A DNA stretch of 36,967 bases from Desulfotomaculaceae bacterium (GTDB lineage Bacteria > Bacillota > Desulfotomaculia > Desulfotomaculales > Pelotomaculaceae): contig JAQVXL010000019.1 in NCBI GenBank assembly GCA_028709235.1, positions 1-36,967 of the forward strand. The letters are read 5' to 3'. Of this stretch, positions 8,731 to 17,347 are shown piece after piece (within the stretch, counting starts at the first letter, position 1; every line of letters starts with the position of its first letter). The notes below the pieces were generated by a model. That model had not been told where the DNA came from, made no database searches, and was given only the letters and a program-made list of their open reading frames with translations. The position numbers and the translations under genes were made by a program.

Positions 8731-9465
8731 ATGGAAAAAGATAAGAAAATTGCTGTATTAATTGATGCTGACAATGTATCTGATAAATATATTAAGTATA
8801 TAATTGACGAAATTTCAAATCATGGCATACCAACTTATAAAAGAATTTATGGGGATTGGACAAAACCCCAACTAGCTTCATGGAAGAATGTATTGCTTAA
8901 TTATTCTATTACTCCAATACAACAATATAGTTATACAACAGGCAAAAACTCAACCGATGCAGCTTTAATAATTGATGCTATGGATATACTCTATTCAAAT
9001 CATGTGGATGGGTTTTGCATTGTGTTAAGTGATAGTGATTTTACTAAGTTAGCAGCACGCCTCAGGGAAGCGGGTATGTATGTTATTGGGATGGGAGAAA
9101 AGAAAACTCCTACACCATTTATATCAGCTTGCGAGAAGTTTAAATATCTTGAAGTACTGGTTTCGATGGCGTCGAAACCAACAGAAAACAAAATTATCAA
9201 AGAAGCACAGGGGCAAGAAGAACAAAAAATTGGCATGACTAGTATTGATAAGTTAATAGAGGCTATTAGAACTATAATTACTGAGACTTTAGATGAAGAC
9301 GGCTGGGTGTTTTTAGGAAAATTAGGCAGCACTCTCAATAAGCGATACCCGGATTTTGACACCAGAAACTATGGTTATACAAAGCTTACACCTTTTTTAT
9401 TCTCTCTAAACCATTTTGAGATTAGATCTACAAAAACAAGCAAATATATTAGAAATAAGGGATAA
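8731..9465 (+). CDS. NYN (LabA/DUF88-type) and OST-HTH domain protein
   Basis: Predicted RNA-directed protein (244 aa). The N-terminal NYN/PIN-like nuclease fold has its acidic residues in VLIDADN (9-15), NSTDAALIIDAMD (about 73-85) and LSDSDF (about 99-104). The C-terminal region (about 170-244, DGWVFLGKLGSTLNKR and FDTRNYGYTKLTPFL) is an OST-HTH/LOTUS domain, thought to bind RNA. NYN-OST-HTH proteins are widespread and mostly uncharacterised in bacteria. The gene stands alone behind GAGGAG. It is clearly more AT-rich than its neighbours (many Ile ATA and Asn AAT codons), which hints at lateral acquisition. Confidence 0.88.
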   Translation: MEKDKKIAVLIDADNVSDKYIKYIIDEISNHGIPTYKRIYGDWTKPQLASWKNVLLNYSITPIQQYSYTTGKNSTDAALIIDAMDILYSNHVDGFCIVLSDSDFTKLAARLREAGMYVIGMGEKKTPTPFISACEKFKYLEVLVSMASKPTENKIIKEAQGQEEQKIGMTSIDKLIEAIRTIITETLDEDGWVFLGKLGSTLNKRYPDFDTRNYGYTKLTPFLFSLNHFEIRSTKTSKYIRNKG

Positions 9466-9668
9466 TATTTCTTTGAAAACTTATTGGGCCGAGAAAAAAG
9501 CATAATCGAATTGTTCGAGAATAGGCTGATGTAGCTATATTGCTATAACTGTCTTTTAATGTTGCACACTTCGAGGATGTCACGACAATCATTTTGAGTA
9601 AAATGTTTCTACAAATAAGAGCAGGTAATTTGCCGCTTAAAAATAAACTAGTAAAAAATGGCGGTGAT

Positions 9669-10364
9669 ATGGTGGAGATATTTGCTATTTTTTCAACAGC
9701 TTTTATTGTGGGATTTTCAGGAGCGATCATGCCGGGACCCCTGCTGACTGTTACCATAGGCGAGAGCGCCCGACGGGGCTTTACCAGCGGTCCATTAATC
9801 GTGCTGGGACACGCGATCCTTGAGCTGGTTTTGATCCTGGCCCTGATTGGCGGTCTTTCAGTTGTTTTGGCGACAACGCGAGTGTCCCAGACCATAGCGG
9901 TCCTGGGCGGAGTATTTTTACTGTATATGGGCGCCGGTATGGCGAGAGATGCCGCTGCAGGCCGGGTCTCGCTCAAAATGACTGAACAGTCCGGGGCGGG
10001 CGGCAATCATGGCGCAGGCGGCGGGGCAGGATACGGTTCCAGGCAGGCCGCAAAGCCAAAGCGCATGCACCCGGTTCTGGCCGGCATACTGGTCAGTATT
10101 TCCAATCCATACTGGATCCTGTGGTGGGCCACAGTCGGCCTTGGTTATATTACTTTATCCATGCAGAAGGGAACCCTGGGGCTTACCTCTTTTTTTACCG
10201 GGCATATACTGGCGGACCTTGTTTGGTACAGCCTGATCGCGGCGATGGTGGCCGGCGGCAGGAAGTTTCTCAGTGACAGGATCTACAGCGGGGTCATCGT
10301 GGCCTGCGGAATTTTCCTTTTAGGTCTGGGGGGATATTTCGTTTATTCCGGTATATTTACATGA
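9669..10364 (+). CDS. LysE/RhtB family translocator
   Basis: Six-helix inner-membrane exporter of the LysE superfamily (amino acids or similar small metabolites). The family start [20 protein letters not shown] is present. The C-terminal half has [14 protein letters not shown], a classic LysE motif. The chosen start is ATG 9669 (behind GCGGTG), so the protein begins [16 protein letters not shown] 25 codons upstream is in frame but adds a non-hydrophobic tail. Between the two halves (about residues 105-130) lies a Gly/Ala-rich cytosolic loop that is longer than usual. The gene sits 89 bp upstream of the AmmeMemoRadiSam fusion gene and may be co-transcribed with it. Substrate unknown. Confidence 0.85.
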   Translation: MVEIFAIFSTAFIVGFSGAIMPGPLLTVTIGESARRGFTSGPLIVLGHAILELVLILALIGGLSVVLATTRVSQTIAVLGGVFLLYMGAGMARDAAAGRVSLKMTEQSGAGGNHGAGGGAGYGSRQAAKPKRMHPVLAGILVSISNPYWILWWATVGLGYITLSMQKGTLGLTSFFTGHILADLVWYSLIAAMVAGGRKFLSDRIYSGVIVACGIFLLGLGGYFVYSGIFT

Positions 10365-10453
10365 TAAAAAGCGGGAGCGGTAATAATACTGTAAATCTTG
10401 TGATTAAATATTTCCATTATTTGTTTTTAATAAAAAATATAGGAGGAGAAAGA

Positions 10454-11854
10454 ATGTCCGTAGTATTTTGCGGCATTTGCCCGCACCCACCCATAGCCGT
10501 GCCGGAGGTCGGCGGTGAAGAGGCGTCAAAGGTTTCCGCCACCCAGGAGGCGCTGCTGGAACTGGGCAGGCGGGTTGTAAAAAGCGCTGCTGATACAGTT
10601 GTAATTATTTCGCCTCACGCGCCGATCTTTCGGGATGTGGTGGGCATAAACCTGTCCCCGCAGTTAAAAGGTGATCTGGGAAATTTCCGGGCCGGCAATG
10701 TCAGGTATTTACTGGATAATGACCTGGCTCTGGCACGTGAAATAAAAAGACAATCTGCAGACATGGGCATGCCGGCGGTTGAACTGACCGAAGAAGAAGA
10801 AAGGCAGTACGGTATAAGCTTGCGCCTGGACCACGGGGTGGTTGTGCCGGTGTATTTTCTCCGCCGGGCTAAGCTGAAGACGCCGCTGGTCCATGTGTCT
10901 ATGGGTCTGGGCCCGCCCCAAAAGCTTTATCTCTTTGGTGTCGCTGTGCGCAAAGCGGCTGAGACACTGGGGCGCAGGGTAGCCCTGCTGGCCAGCGGTG
11001 ACCTTTCCCACGGTCTCACTGATGATGCTCCCGGGGGCTATCTACCGGGAGGAAAAGAATTTGACAGCGAGCTGGCCAGGCTGCTGGCCGTACCGGATGC
11101 AGAGGGCATTGTCAAAATGGACCCGAAATTGGTCGCCAGCGCGGGGGAGTGTGGCTACCACTCCATTGTGATGATGCTGGGCGCACTGGATGGGTACGAT
11201 GTCAAAGCAGAGGTTCTTTCATACGAGGGTCCATTTGGGGTTGGCTACCTGGTGGCCTCCCTGGAACCTGAAGGTAAAAACCCGGAAAAATCATTTTTAC
11301 AGAGAATGCGTTCCGAACGGCAGGCGGAAAGGGAAAAAAAACAGGCCGGGGAAAGCTACCTGGTCAAGCTGGCGCGCAATACTCTGGAGAGTTATGTCAG
11401 CGGCTCACCACCTCCCGCTCCGGCTGAGATACCTGAGGAATTCAAGAAAAAAGCGGGCGTGTTTGTTTCCATTAAAAAGCATGGACAATTGCGCGGCTGT
11501 ATCGGGACCATAGAGCCGGTCAGGTCCGGCATTGTCGAGGAGGTTACGGCCAACGCCATCAGCGCAGGTGCGCATGACCCGCGCTTTCAGCCTGTCCGCA
11601 AGGATGAGCTGGACGACCTTGACTATTCCGTGGATGTGCTGCAGCCGCCCGAACCCATCTCGTACCTGCACCAATTGGACCCCGTGAAGTATGGAGTAAT
11701 AGTACGATCCGGCCGGAGAAGCGGCCTGTTGTTGCCCAACCTGGAGGGAATAGATACAGCGGAAGAGCAGGTACGCATAGCCCGCCAGAAGGCCGGCATC
11801 CGACCGGACGAGCCGGTAGAGCTGGAAAGGTTTGAAGTAGTAAGGTATAAATAA
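10454..11854 (+). CDS. AmmeMemoRadiSam fusion protein: Memo (LigB-like) plus AMMECR1
   Basis: Fusion of system proteins B and A (466 aa) starting at ATG 10454 behind AGGAGGAGAA. Residues about 1-270 are a Memo-type domain of the extradiol dioxygenase (LigB) fold. The three metal-ligand positions known from human MEMO1 appear conserved: His55 (SPHAP), His127 (LDHG) and Cys233 (ECGYH). Residues about 295-466 form an AMMECR1 domain with the LRGCIGT motif (Cys349). The third partner, a radical SAM enzyme, is the next gene. The biochemical role of the system is unknown to me; conserved Cys/His and a radical SAM partner suggest an iron-dependent modification reaction. An in-frame ATG 31 codons upstream lacks a ribosome binding site. 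Confidence 0.9.
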   Translation: MSVVFCGICPHPPIAVPEVGGEEASKVSATQEALLELGRRVVKSAADTVVIISPHAPIFRDVVGINLSPQLKGDLGNFRAGNVRYLLDNDLALAREIKRQSADMGMPAVELTEEEERQYGISLRLDHGVVVPVYFLRRAKLKTPLVHVSMGLGPPQKLYLFGVAVRKAAETLGRRVALLASGDLSHGLTDDAPGGYLPGGKEFDSELARLLAVPDAEGIVKMDPKLVASAGECGYHSIVMMLGALDGYDVKAEVLSYEGPFGVGYLVASLEPEGKNPEKSFLQRMRSERQAEREKKQAGESYLVKLARNTLESYVSGSPPPAPAEIPEEFKKKAGVFVSIKKHGQLRGCIGTIEPVRSGIVEEVTANAISAGAHDPRFQPVRKDELDDLDYSVDVLQPPEPISYLHQLDPVKYGVIVRSGRRSGLLLPNLEGIDTAEEQVRIARQKAGIRPDEPVELERFEVVRYK

Positions 11855-11870
11855 AACAAAATAATTTGAC

Positions 11871-11908
11871 CGGATTAACATGATTAAAACAGGATTAACA
11901 GGATTAAA
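11871..11908. repeat. Short tandem GGATTAACA-type repeats
   Basis: Four imperfect copies of a 9-10-bp unit (ggattaaca / gattaaaaca) lie between the two AmmeMemoRadiSam genes. Function unknown; similar short units occur between genes in several anaerobes. Confidence 0.5.
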
Positions 11909-12041
11909 AATATTTTATTTATGGATGGGACCAAACGATGTAGGCTCGTTTTCAATCGAACAAGGCGCGGCAGCGCCAAACTTGTTCAGAACCTTGTTGC
12001 TATGCGTATAAATTCGCACCTACAATTTTGGAGGATTACCT

Positions 12042-13052
12042 ATGCGAGAAGCGCTGTATTACGAGAAAAGAGATCAAAATGCGGCGGCCTGCGTCCTCTG
12101 CCCGCATTATTGCAAAATACAGGAGGGAAAAACCGGTGTCTGCCGCACCAGGCAAAACCGCGGCGGTATCCTTTATGCCGCAAACTACGGTAAGGTTTCT
12201 TCCTACGGTATGGATCCGATCGAGAAAAAGCCGCTGTATCATTTTTATCCCGGCTCTTATATCCTTTCAGCAGGCACATTCGGCTGTAATTTTCAATGCC
12301 AGTTCTGTCAGAACTGGCAGATAGCTCATGGTGACCCGCTCACTAACGATATCACCCCGGCGGGCCTGGTGGAAATGTCCCTTGATTATGTCAGTATGGG
12401 TTACCCCAATATCGGCCTGGCCTATACTTATAATGAACCCTTCATGTGGTATGAGTTTGTATTTGAGACGGCCAAACTGGCAAAAGAAGCTGGCCTGAAA
12501 AATGCGCTTGTAACAAACGGTTCAGTTAACGAGGCGCCCCTGCGGCAAATTCTCCCCTATATTGACGCTATGAATATAGACGTCAAAGGTTTCACGGAAG
12601 ATTATTATAAAAAGCACTGTAAAGGCAGCCTGCAGCCGGTCCAGCGGACCGTAGAAACAGCTTGTCGGGAATGCCATGTCGAGCTGACCACCCTGCTTAT
12701 TCCCGGGCTGAATGAAGCAGAGGAGGAGATCGAGCACCTGACAGGCTGGATTGCGTCTTTGGACTCCGATATTCCCCTGCATTTTTCCCGCTACTTTCCC
12801 ACGTACAAGATGGACCTGCCGGCCACCCCGCTGGAAAAACTGGTACAGGCCAGAGAAATTGCGACTAAAAAGTTGCACTATGTCTATATCGGAAACGCGC
12901 AGATTCCAGGAACTGACGATACTTTTTGCCCTAAGTGCGGGGATGAGGTAATCAGCAGGATCGGTCACTCCGCCCGTGGTGTGGGCCTGTCCGGCAGGAA
13001 CTGCGGCAATTGCGGTGAGGAAATCAAATTTGTCGGAAAAATTTTTGAGTAA
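12042..13052 (+). CDS. amrS: AmmeMemoRadiSam system radical SAM enzyme
   Basis: Radical SAM protein (336 aa) of the PflA-like group (COG1180). The [4Fe-4S] motif is Cys82-x3-Cys86-x2-Cys89 (CNFQCQFC), matching the CxxxCxxC pattern. GxIxxE-type SAM contacts fit the YNEPFMWYEF region. An N-terminal Cys set (CVLCPHYC, then GVC) is typical of this subfamily. A C-terminal four-Cys ribbon (CPKC ... CGNC, about 297-330) may bind zinc or a further cluster. It starts at ATG 12042 behind GGAGG and is followed by a strong terminator. Pairing with the upstream Memo/AMMECR1 fusion identifies it as the third member of the system. Confidence 0.92.
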   Translation: MREALYYEKRDQNAAACVLCPHYCKIQEGKTGVCRTRQNRGGILYAANYGKVSSYGMDPIEKKPLYHFYPGSYILSAGTFGCNFQCQFCQNWQIAHGDPLTNDITPAGLVEMSLDYVSMGYPNIGLAYTYNEPFMWYEFVFETAKLAKEAGLKNALVTNGSVNEAPLRQILPYIDAMNIDVKGFTEDYYKKHCKGSLQPVQRTVETACRECHVELTTLLIPGLNEAEEEIEHLTGWIASLDSDIPLHFSRYFPTYKMDLPATPLEKLVQAREIATKKLHYVYIGNAQIPGTDDTFCPKCGDEVISRIGHSARGVGLSGRNCGNCGEEIKFVGKIFE

Positions 13053-13091
13053 AACTGTGAAACCTCCCAAAAGGAGGTTTCACAGTTTTAG
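13051..13091. terminator. Terminator after the radical SAM gene
   Basis: Perfect 17-bp arms (13051-13067 / 13073-13089) with a 5-nt loop. T-runs at the end on both strands mean it could serve either direction. Confidence 0.85.
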
Positions 13092-13295
13092 ATTAACGAC
13101 AAGTTACGACTATTTCGACATGGTGAACGACCAGTTTTGCCTGCTATTGTTATCCCAGTTGTTGGCACTGTCTTTGAAAACAAAAATTCAGTTTGTTTCT
13201 TTCCATCTGGATGGTTTTTTCCAGTCGTCAAGAGTGAGTTCCATCCGGTGATCGTACAACCCGGAAAGAAGCATGCTTTTTTGCTATGACACACT

Positions 13296-13757
13296 TTACC
13301 CGACTCGGGAAGGTGTGCTGAAGGTTGTACTGTTTAATGAGTCGAGATAATCATACAGGTTTTTTGAAAATTCTCTTTCGATGATCAGCAGGGGATGGTT
13401 TATATGAGGTTGTTCAATGATAAAATCATCAGGAAAGTACCCAACGGGTTCCACAATAAAAACCTTTGGTCCCAAGGCGCTTAACAATACGATCCTGGTT
13501 TCGGCGCAAATGGAGTTAATCAGTGATATTGCCTGCGTTCTATATGTGTAAGGCATCTCCGCATCAATTACCACCAGATCTGGCTTTAGCCCCTTGCATG
13601 CCTTAACAGCATCATTTACGTCTTTGGTTTCACTGACAACATAATACCCATTATTATTAAAGGTTTTTACGATTATTCTTCGCATCATGGACCTATTATT
13701 TAATATTAGTACCCTCTTGGCTATAAGAAACACCTCATTATGCCATTTTGTTGGCAA
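13296..13757 (-). CDS. Stand-alone degenerate receiver (CheY-like) protein
   Basis: Receiver-fold protein (153 aa at most) without an output domain. The fold is clear: VLILNNRSMMRRI, then KPDLVVIDAEMP with the phospho-acceptor Asp, then IVLLSALG. Key catalytic positions are altered. The acidic pair after strand 1 (usually DD) is Asn-Asn, and the conserved Lys near strand 5 (usually KP) is Gln in IIEQPH. Magnesium binding and normal phosphorylation are therefore doubtful, so it may be a pseudo-receiver. The start is uncertain: ATG 13757 and GTG 13733 are both in frame and neither has a good ribosome binding site. No kinase gene is adjacent. Confidence 0.75.
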   Translation of the reverse strand: MPTKWHNEVFLIAKRVLILNNRSMMRRIIVKTFNNNGYYVVSETKDVNDAVKACKGLKPDLVVIDAEMPYTYRTQAISLINSICAETRIVLLSALGPKVFIVEPVGYFPDDFIIEQPHINHPLLIIEREFSKNLYDYLDSLNSTTFSTPSRVG

Positions 13758-13883
13758 GGATAATACAACAAAATAATTATAGTAATATTACAGTTATCTT
13801 ACCGGTTTCTTAAAATCTGATATTTACTACTATTATAAAAGGTCTGTTGTTTTATCAGGGCAGGCCCTCCGATACACAGTTTA

Positions 13884-14939
13884 CTATTCTTCCAGTGATT
13901 TCAATATTGCCTGCCAGTCACAGTGCCGTTCGATGTTTTCCTTGGCGATATTGATGCCGGTGGCGTCACCGGGGCTGATCCGTCTGGAAACCTCGGTTAT
14001 TCTTTCAATCGTGGTATATGTGTCATAATGAACCAGAATAATAGGCACGCCTTTCTCTGCAGCGCGGGAAACCACCTTTACATCCGGGTAAAGGCCCCCT
14101 GTTAAAATCAAGGCTGATGTACTGGTTTCGAGAGTGGCCAGGGCCATATCAGCCCGGTCTCCTCCCATTATAACTGCCTTATTTGCTGAACGGCGCATGT
14201 ACTTGAGGGCGCTTTCCATAGTCATGGCCCCCACTACGACTTCTTCCACCAGTCTGTCCAGTTTGTCTTCTCCGGTCAGCAGTTCGCCGCCCAGAGCTTC
14301 ATAATACTCTGAAACAGTAGGCGAGGCAATTTCCGGCCGCATGGGTATAATGCCGAGAGTAGTGCAGCTCTTATTTTCCAAAATCGGCTTGAAAACGCCT
14401 TCTGTTTTGGCCAGCAACTGTCTGGGGACATTGTTGAAGATGTGCCCGGAAATCGCCAGTCCGCTCGCCTTACAGCAATTATTGAAGAAAATGGCCTGGT
14501 CCACGCTGAGATCGTTATCCAATTTGATTGCATTTAAGACCGAAGCTTTGAACTGTGTAGTCAGGCTGACTACATCAAGGCCGTAGGCGGCGCCCACATG
14601 TGGGAAAGTAGCCCCTTCGATAATGATCAGGTCCGCCTCTGCGGAGATGGCCTGGTAGGCTGCTTTGATACTGGACATGGCCGTCTCCGGATTCTTCAGC
14701 CCGGACAGGTATGAGGTGCCGGCTGTAAAAGGCGCAATTTGATCAACGCCGGCCTTCATGTTAAGGATCTCTTGCATCAACAGGGCGTCGTTGTCTCTAC
14801 CGCAGGCAAGCCTGGGACAACTTCCCACCGGTTTAAAGTAGGTTGCCTTAACGCCTTCCTCTTTCAGTTTCAGGGCGATGCCCAGCGCGATGGCAGTCTT
14901 GCCGCATCCGGCGATACCTGTAATATAAAGATTTTTCAT
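13884..14939 (-). CDS. P-loop (BioD-like) and DRTGG domain protein
   Basis: Soluble protein (351 aa) resembling the N-terminal part of long phosphotransacetylases (COG0857). A dethiobiotin-synthetase-like P-loop NTPase comes first (GIAGCGKTAI, residues 8-17; later LIIIEGA), followed by a DRTGG domain (about 220-330, containing VIMGGDRADM). There is no phosphotransacetylase catalytic domain. DRTGG modules are thought to bind nucleotides and regulate acyl-phosphate/acyl-CoA metabolism, though no activity is established. It lies 9 bp downstream of the ADP-forming acyl-CoA synthetase and is surely co-transcribed, so a regulatory role for that enzyme is the natural guess. ATG start. Confidence 0.82.
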   Translation of the reverse strand: MKNLYITGIAGCGKTAIALGIALKLKEEGVKATYFKPVGSCPRLACGRDNDALLMQEILNMKAGVDQIAPFTAGTSYLSGLKNPETAMSSIKAAYQAISAEADLIIIEGATFPHVGAAYGLDVVSLTTQFKASVLNAIKLDNDLSVDQAIFFNNCCKASGLAISGHIFNNVPRQLLAKTEGVFKPILENKSCTTLGIIPMRPEIASPTVSEYYEALGGELLTGEDKLDRLVEEVVVGAMTMESALKYMRRSANKAVIMGGDRADMALATLETSTSALILTGGLYPDVKVVSRAAEKGVPIILVHYDTYTTIERITEVSRRISPGDATGINIAKENIERHCDWQAILKSLEE

Positions 14940-14948
14940 ATGATCACC

Positions 14949-17066
14949 TCACGACAGGGTTATTTTTACATCGATGGCCGCTATGCCATCTTTATAAGCA
15001 AATATTGGGTTGATATCAACTTCAGTTATTTCCGGAAAGTCAGTGACTAATACAGCCAGGCGCTTAATTGCATCGCTCACTGCTAAGATATCCACCGGGT
15101 TGCTGCCCCGGTAGCCTTTCATTAGAGAATACGCTTTGGTTTCTGCTATCATATCGGCTATTTCATCGCTGGTCAAGCCATGAGCCAGCCTGAAGGAAAC
15201 GTCTTTAATCAGGTTGACGAATATTCCGCCCAGACCGAAACCAATCAAGGGGCCAAACTGGACGTCCCTGGTCATGCCCACGATCAGCTCTATTCCTTTT
15301 GGTACCATTTTTTGCACCTCAATACCGTAAGGCACGACCTTGGGCAAATAACGGTGAATATTTTCGATTATATTGACGTAAGCGTTTTTGACGTCCTCCG
15401 GTGACTGGAGTCCGCTAATTACCCCACCCACGTCAGTTTTGTGCATAATTTTGGGGGAAGCAATTTTCAGAACAACCGGGTACCCCAATTGATCCGCTGT
15501 TGCTGCGGCCTGATCAGGGTTTTGTGATAGGATAGTGGGGGTTGCCGCTATGCCGTAAGCCGCGATAATCTCCGCAGCTTCACTGCCCAGCAGGGCCAGG
15601 CGGTTATCTCTTTTAACATCATAGAAAATTGCTTTGACGGTTTTTAAGTCCGGCTTTATGTCTGCATTTCTAATTTCCGTTGCCGCGTGGTCTCTCATTT
15701 TCCTGTAAGCGGTCATCCCTGCGACAGCCTCGACAGCAGTCTCCGGCATGGGAAAACAGGGGATGCCGCTGCTGGAAAGGAGCGCCGCTCCTTCGGCCAG
15801 AGATTTGCCGCCCATATAGGCCGCTATGACTGTCTTTTCCGGGTAAAGCCGGTTAAATTCAACCAGAGCCTGCGCTGTTTCAAGTGGTTCGGTTACCGCC
15901 ACAGGACACAGCAGCAGAACTACACTGTCCACATTTTCATCTCTAAAAACTTTTTCAAAAGCAAACTTAAAGCGGTCTGCTTTGGCGTCGCCCAGGACGT
16001 CTACCGGGTTGTATATGCCGGCCTCGGCAGGCAGGTATGAGCGCAGTTCTTCAATGGTTTCCCTGGAAAAGCGGGCCATCTGCAGGGCATGTGTTTCAAC
16101 CTTGTCGGTGGCTATAATGCCCGGCCCGCCGGAGTTGGTGATAATGGCCACCCGGTCTCCTTTTGGTACCGGCTGGTTGACAAAAGATATGGCCAGATCA
16201 AAAAGCTCGGACATGCTGGATACCCGCAGGACACCGCATCTTTGGAAAGCTGTATTGTAAGCAAGGTCGCTTCCCGCCAGGGCACCTGTATGGGACGAGG
16301 CGGCCAGGGCCCCGGACTGGCTGGTGCCCGATTTTAGGATTACCACCGGTTTTTTACGAGTCGCTTCGGCTACCACTTTTAAAAACTCGGGTCCGTGGGA
16401 CACATCTTCAATATAGCAGAGGATAACCTTTGTGTTTGGATCAGCAGCAGCTTCCGCGATAAAGTCAACCTCGCTCAGGTCCGCTTTATTGCCCAGGCTG
16501 TAAACTTTACTGTAGCCAATGCCTGCCGATTGGCTCCAATCCAGAATAGAGGCCAGGATGGCGCCGCTCTGGGAGATAAAGGCAATTTCTCCTTTTGGCG
16601 GGAATCCTTTTAAAAAAGTAGCATTAATGGGAGTATGGGTATCAATAAACCCGACCACGTTTGGACCCAGCAGTCGCATGCCATATTGACTGCAGACCGA
16701 CATTAATTCTTTTTCCAGCTCGGCGCCGGCGCGGCCAATCTCTTTGTACCCGGCTGTAATGACAACCAGGTTTTTAACGCCTTTCTTGCCGCACTCTTCC
16801 GCTGTTTCCAGGGTTTTGCGAGCGGGAATGCTGAAGATGGCCATTTCAATGTCTCCCGGCACATCAGACACAGCAGCATAACACCGGATTCCTGATATTT
16901 CTTTTTCTTTCGGGTTTATCGGGTAGATCCTTCCCTTGTAACCGCTTTTAATCAGGTTGTTTACAATAGCAGCGCCGATTTTTCCGGGTGCGTTGGAGGC
17001 GCCGATAACAGCCAGAGATTTCGGGTTAGTAAAACTGTTTACCGTATCCATTGAATAAAGTGTCAC
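14949..17066 (-). CDS. ADP-forming acyl-CoA synthetase (acetate-CoA ligase family)
   Basis: Single-chain alpha-beta fusion (705 aa) that interconverts acyl-CoA + ADP + Pi and acid + ATP + CoA. Order: CoA-binding Rossmann domain (about 10-140, LAVIGASNAPGKIG), two succinyl-CoA-ligase-like domains with the phospho-His candidate His259 in ASSHTGALAG, then a C-terminal ATP-grasp domain (about 500-705, PVVLKIASPKIMHKTDVGGV). In fermenting or syntrophic anaerobes this enzyme conserves energy as ATP; the acid cannot be told from sequence. The first start is GTG 17066; ATG 17051 is an alternative behind GAGGTGA with a long spacer. It forms a two-gene operon with the DRTGG protein. Confidence 0.9.
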   Translation of the reverse strand: MTLYSMDTVNSFTNPKSLAVIGASNAPGKIGAAIVNNLIKSGYKGRIYPINPKEKEISGIRCYAAVSDVPGDIEMAIFSIPARKTLETAEECGKKGVKNLVVITAGYKEIGRAGAELEKELMSVCSQYGMRLLGPNVVGFIDTHTPINATFLKGFPPKGEIAFISQSGAILASILDWSQSAGIGYSKVYSLGNKADLSEVDFIAEAAADPNTKVILCYIEDVSHGPEFLKVVAEATRKKPVVILKSGTSQSGALAASSHTGALAGSDLAYNTAFQRCGVLRVSSMSELFDLAISFVNQPVPKGDRVAIITNSGGPGIIATDKVETHALQMARFSRETIEELRSYLPAEAGIYNPVDVLGDAKADRFKFAFEKVFRDENVDSVVLLLCPVAVTEPLETAQALVEFNRLYPEKTVIAAYMGGKSLAEGAALLSSSGIPCFPMPETAVEAVAGMTAYRKMRDHAATEIRNADIKPDLKTVKAIFYDVKRDNRLALLGSEAAEIIAAYGIAATPTILSQNPDQAAATADQLGYPVVLKIASPKIMHKTDVGGVISGLQSPEDVKNAYVNIIENIHRYLPKVVPYGIEVQKMVPKGIELIVGMTRDVQFGPLIGFGLGGIFVNLIKDVSFRLAHGLTSDEIADMIAETKAYSLMKGYRGSNPVDILAVSDAIKRLAVLVTDFPEITEVDINPIFAYKDGIAAIDVKITLS

Positions 17067-17347
17067 CTCTTGAAAATCCTTATCTCCCGGTGTTATGAAA
17101 ATGTTTAATTACTTCGAATATAAAGCAAAAAATCCCTGCATTTTTTAGCTTTTAGGGACATAATTTCTCCAGCCCCCTTGCTCAGGTTGAATCAGGTTAA
17201 AGGTTTTGGTTCCGGTAAGCGCTGAAATTCATAATATATAAGTATCACTATTTTATGCAAAGCAAGGTATTAAATTATCTTTATCCTGATTTAAAGGATT
17301 TAACCGCAGCGGAGTAGAAGTTTTCCAAAAAATCCGGGAGGCGTCAT

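Noticed and set aside
10454-11260. Reading the Memo domain as a true extradiol ring-cleavage dioxygenase
   Set aside because: The AMMECR1 fusion and radical SAM neighbour, with Memo-type ligands His/His/Cys, fit AmmeMemoRadiSam better than aromatic catabolism.
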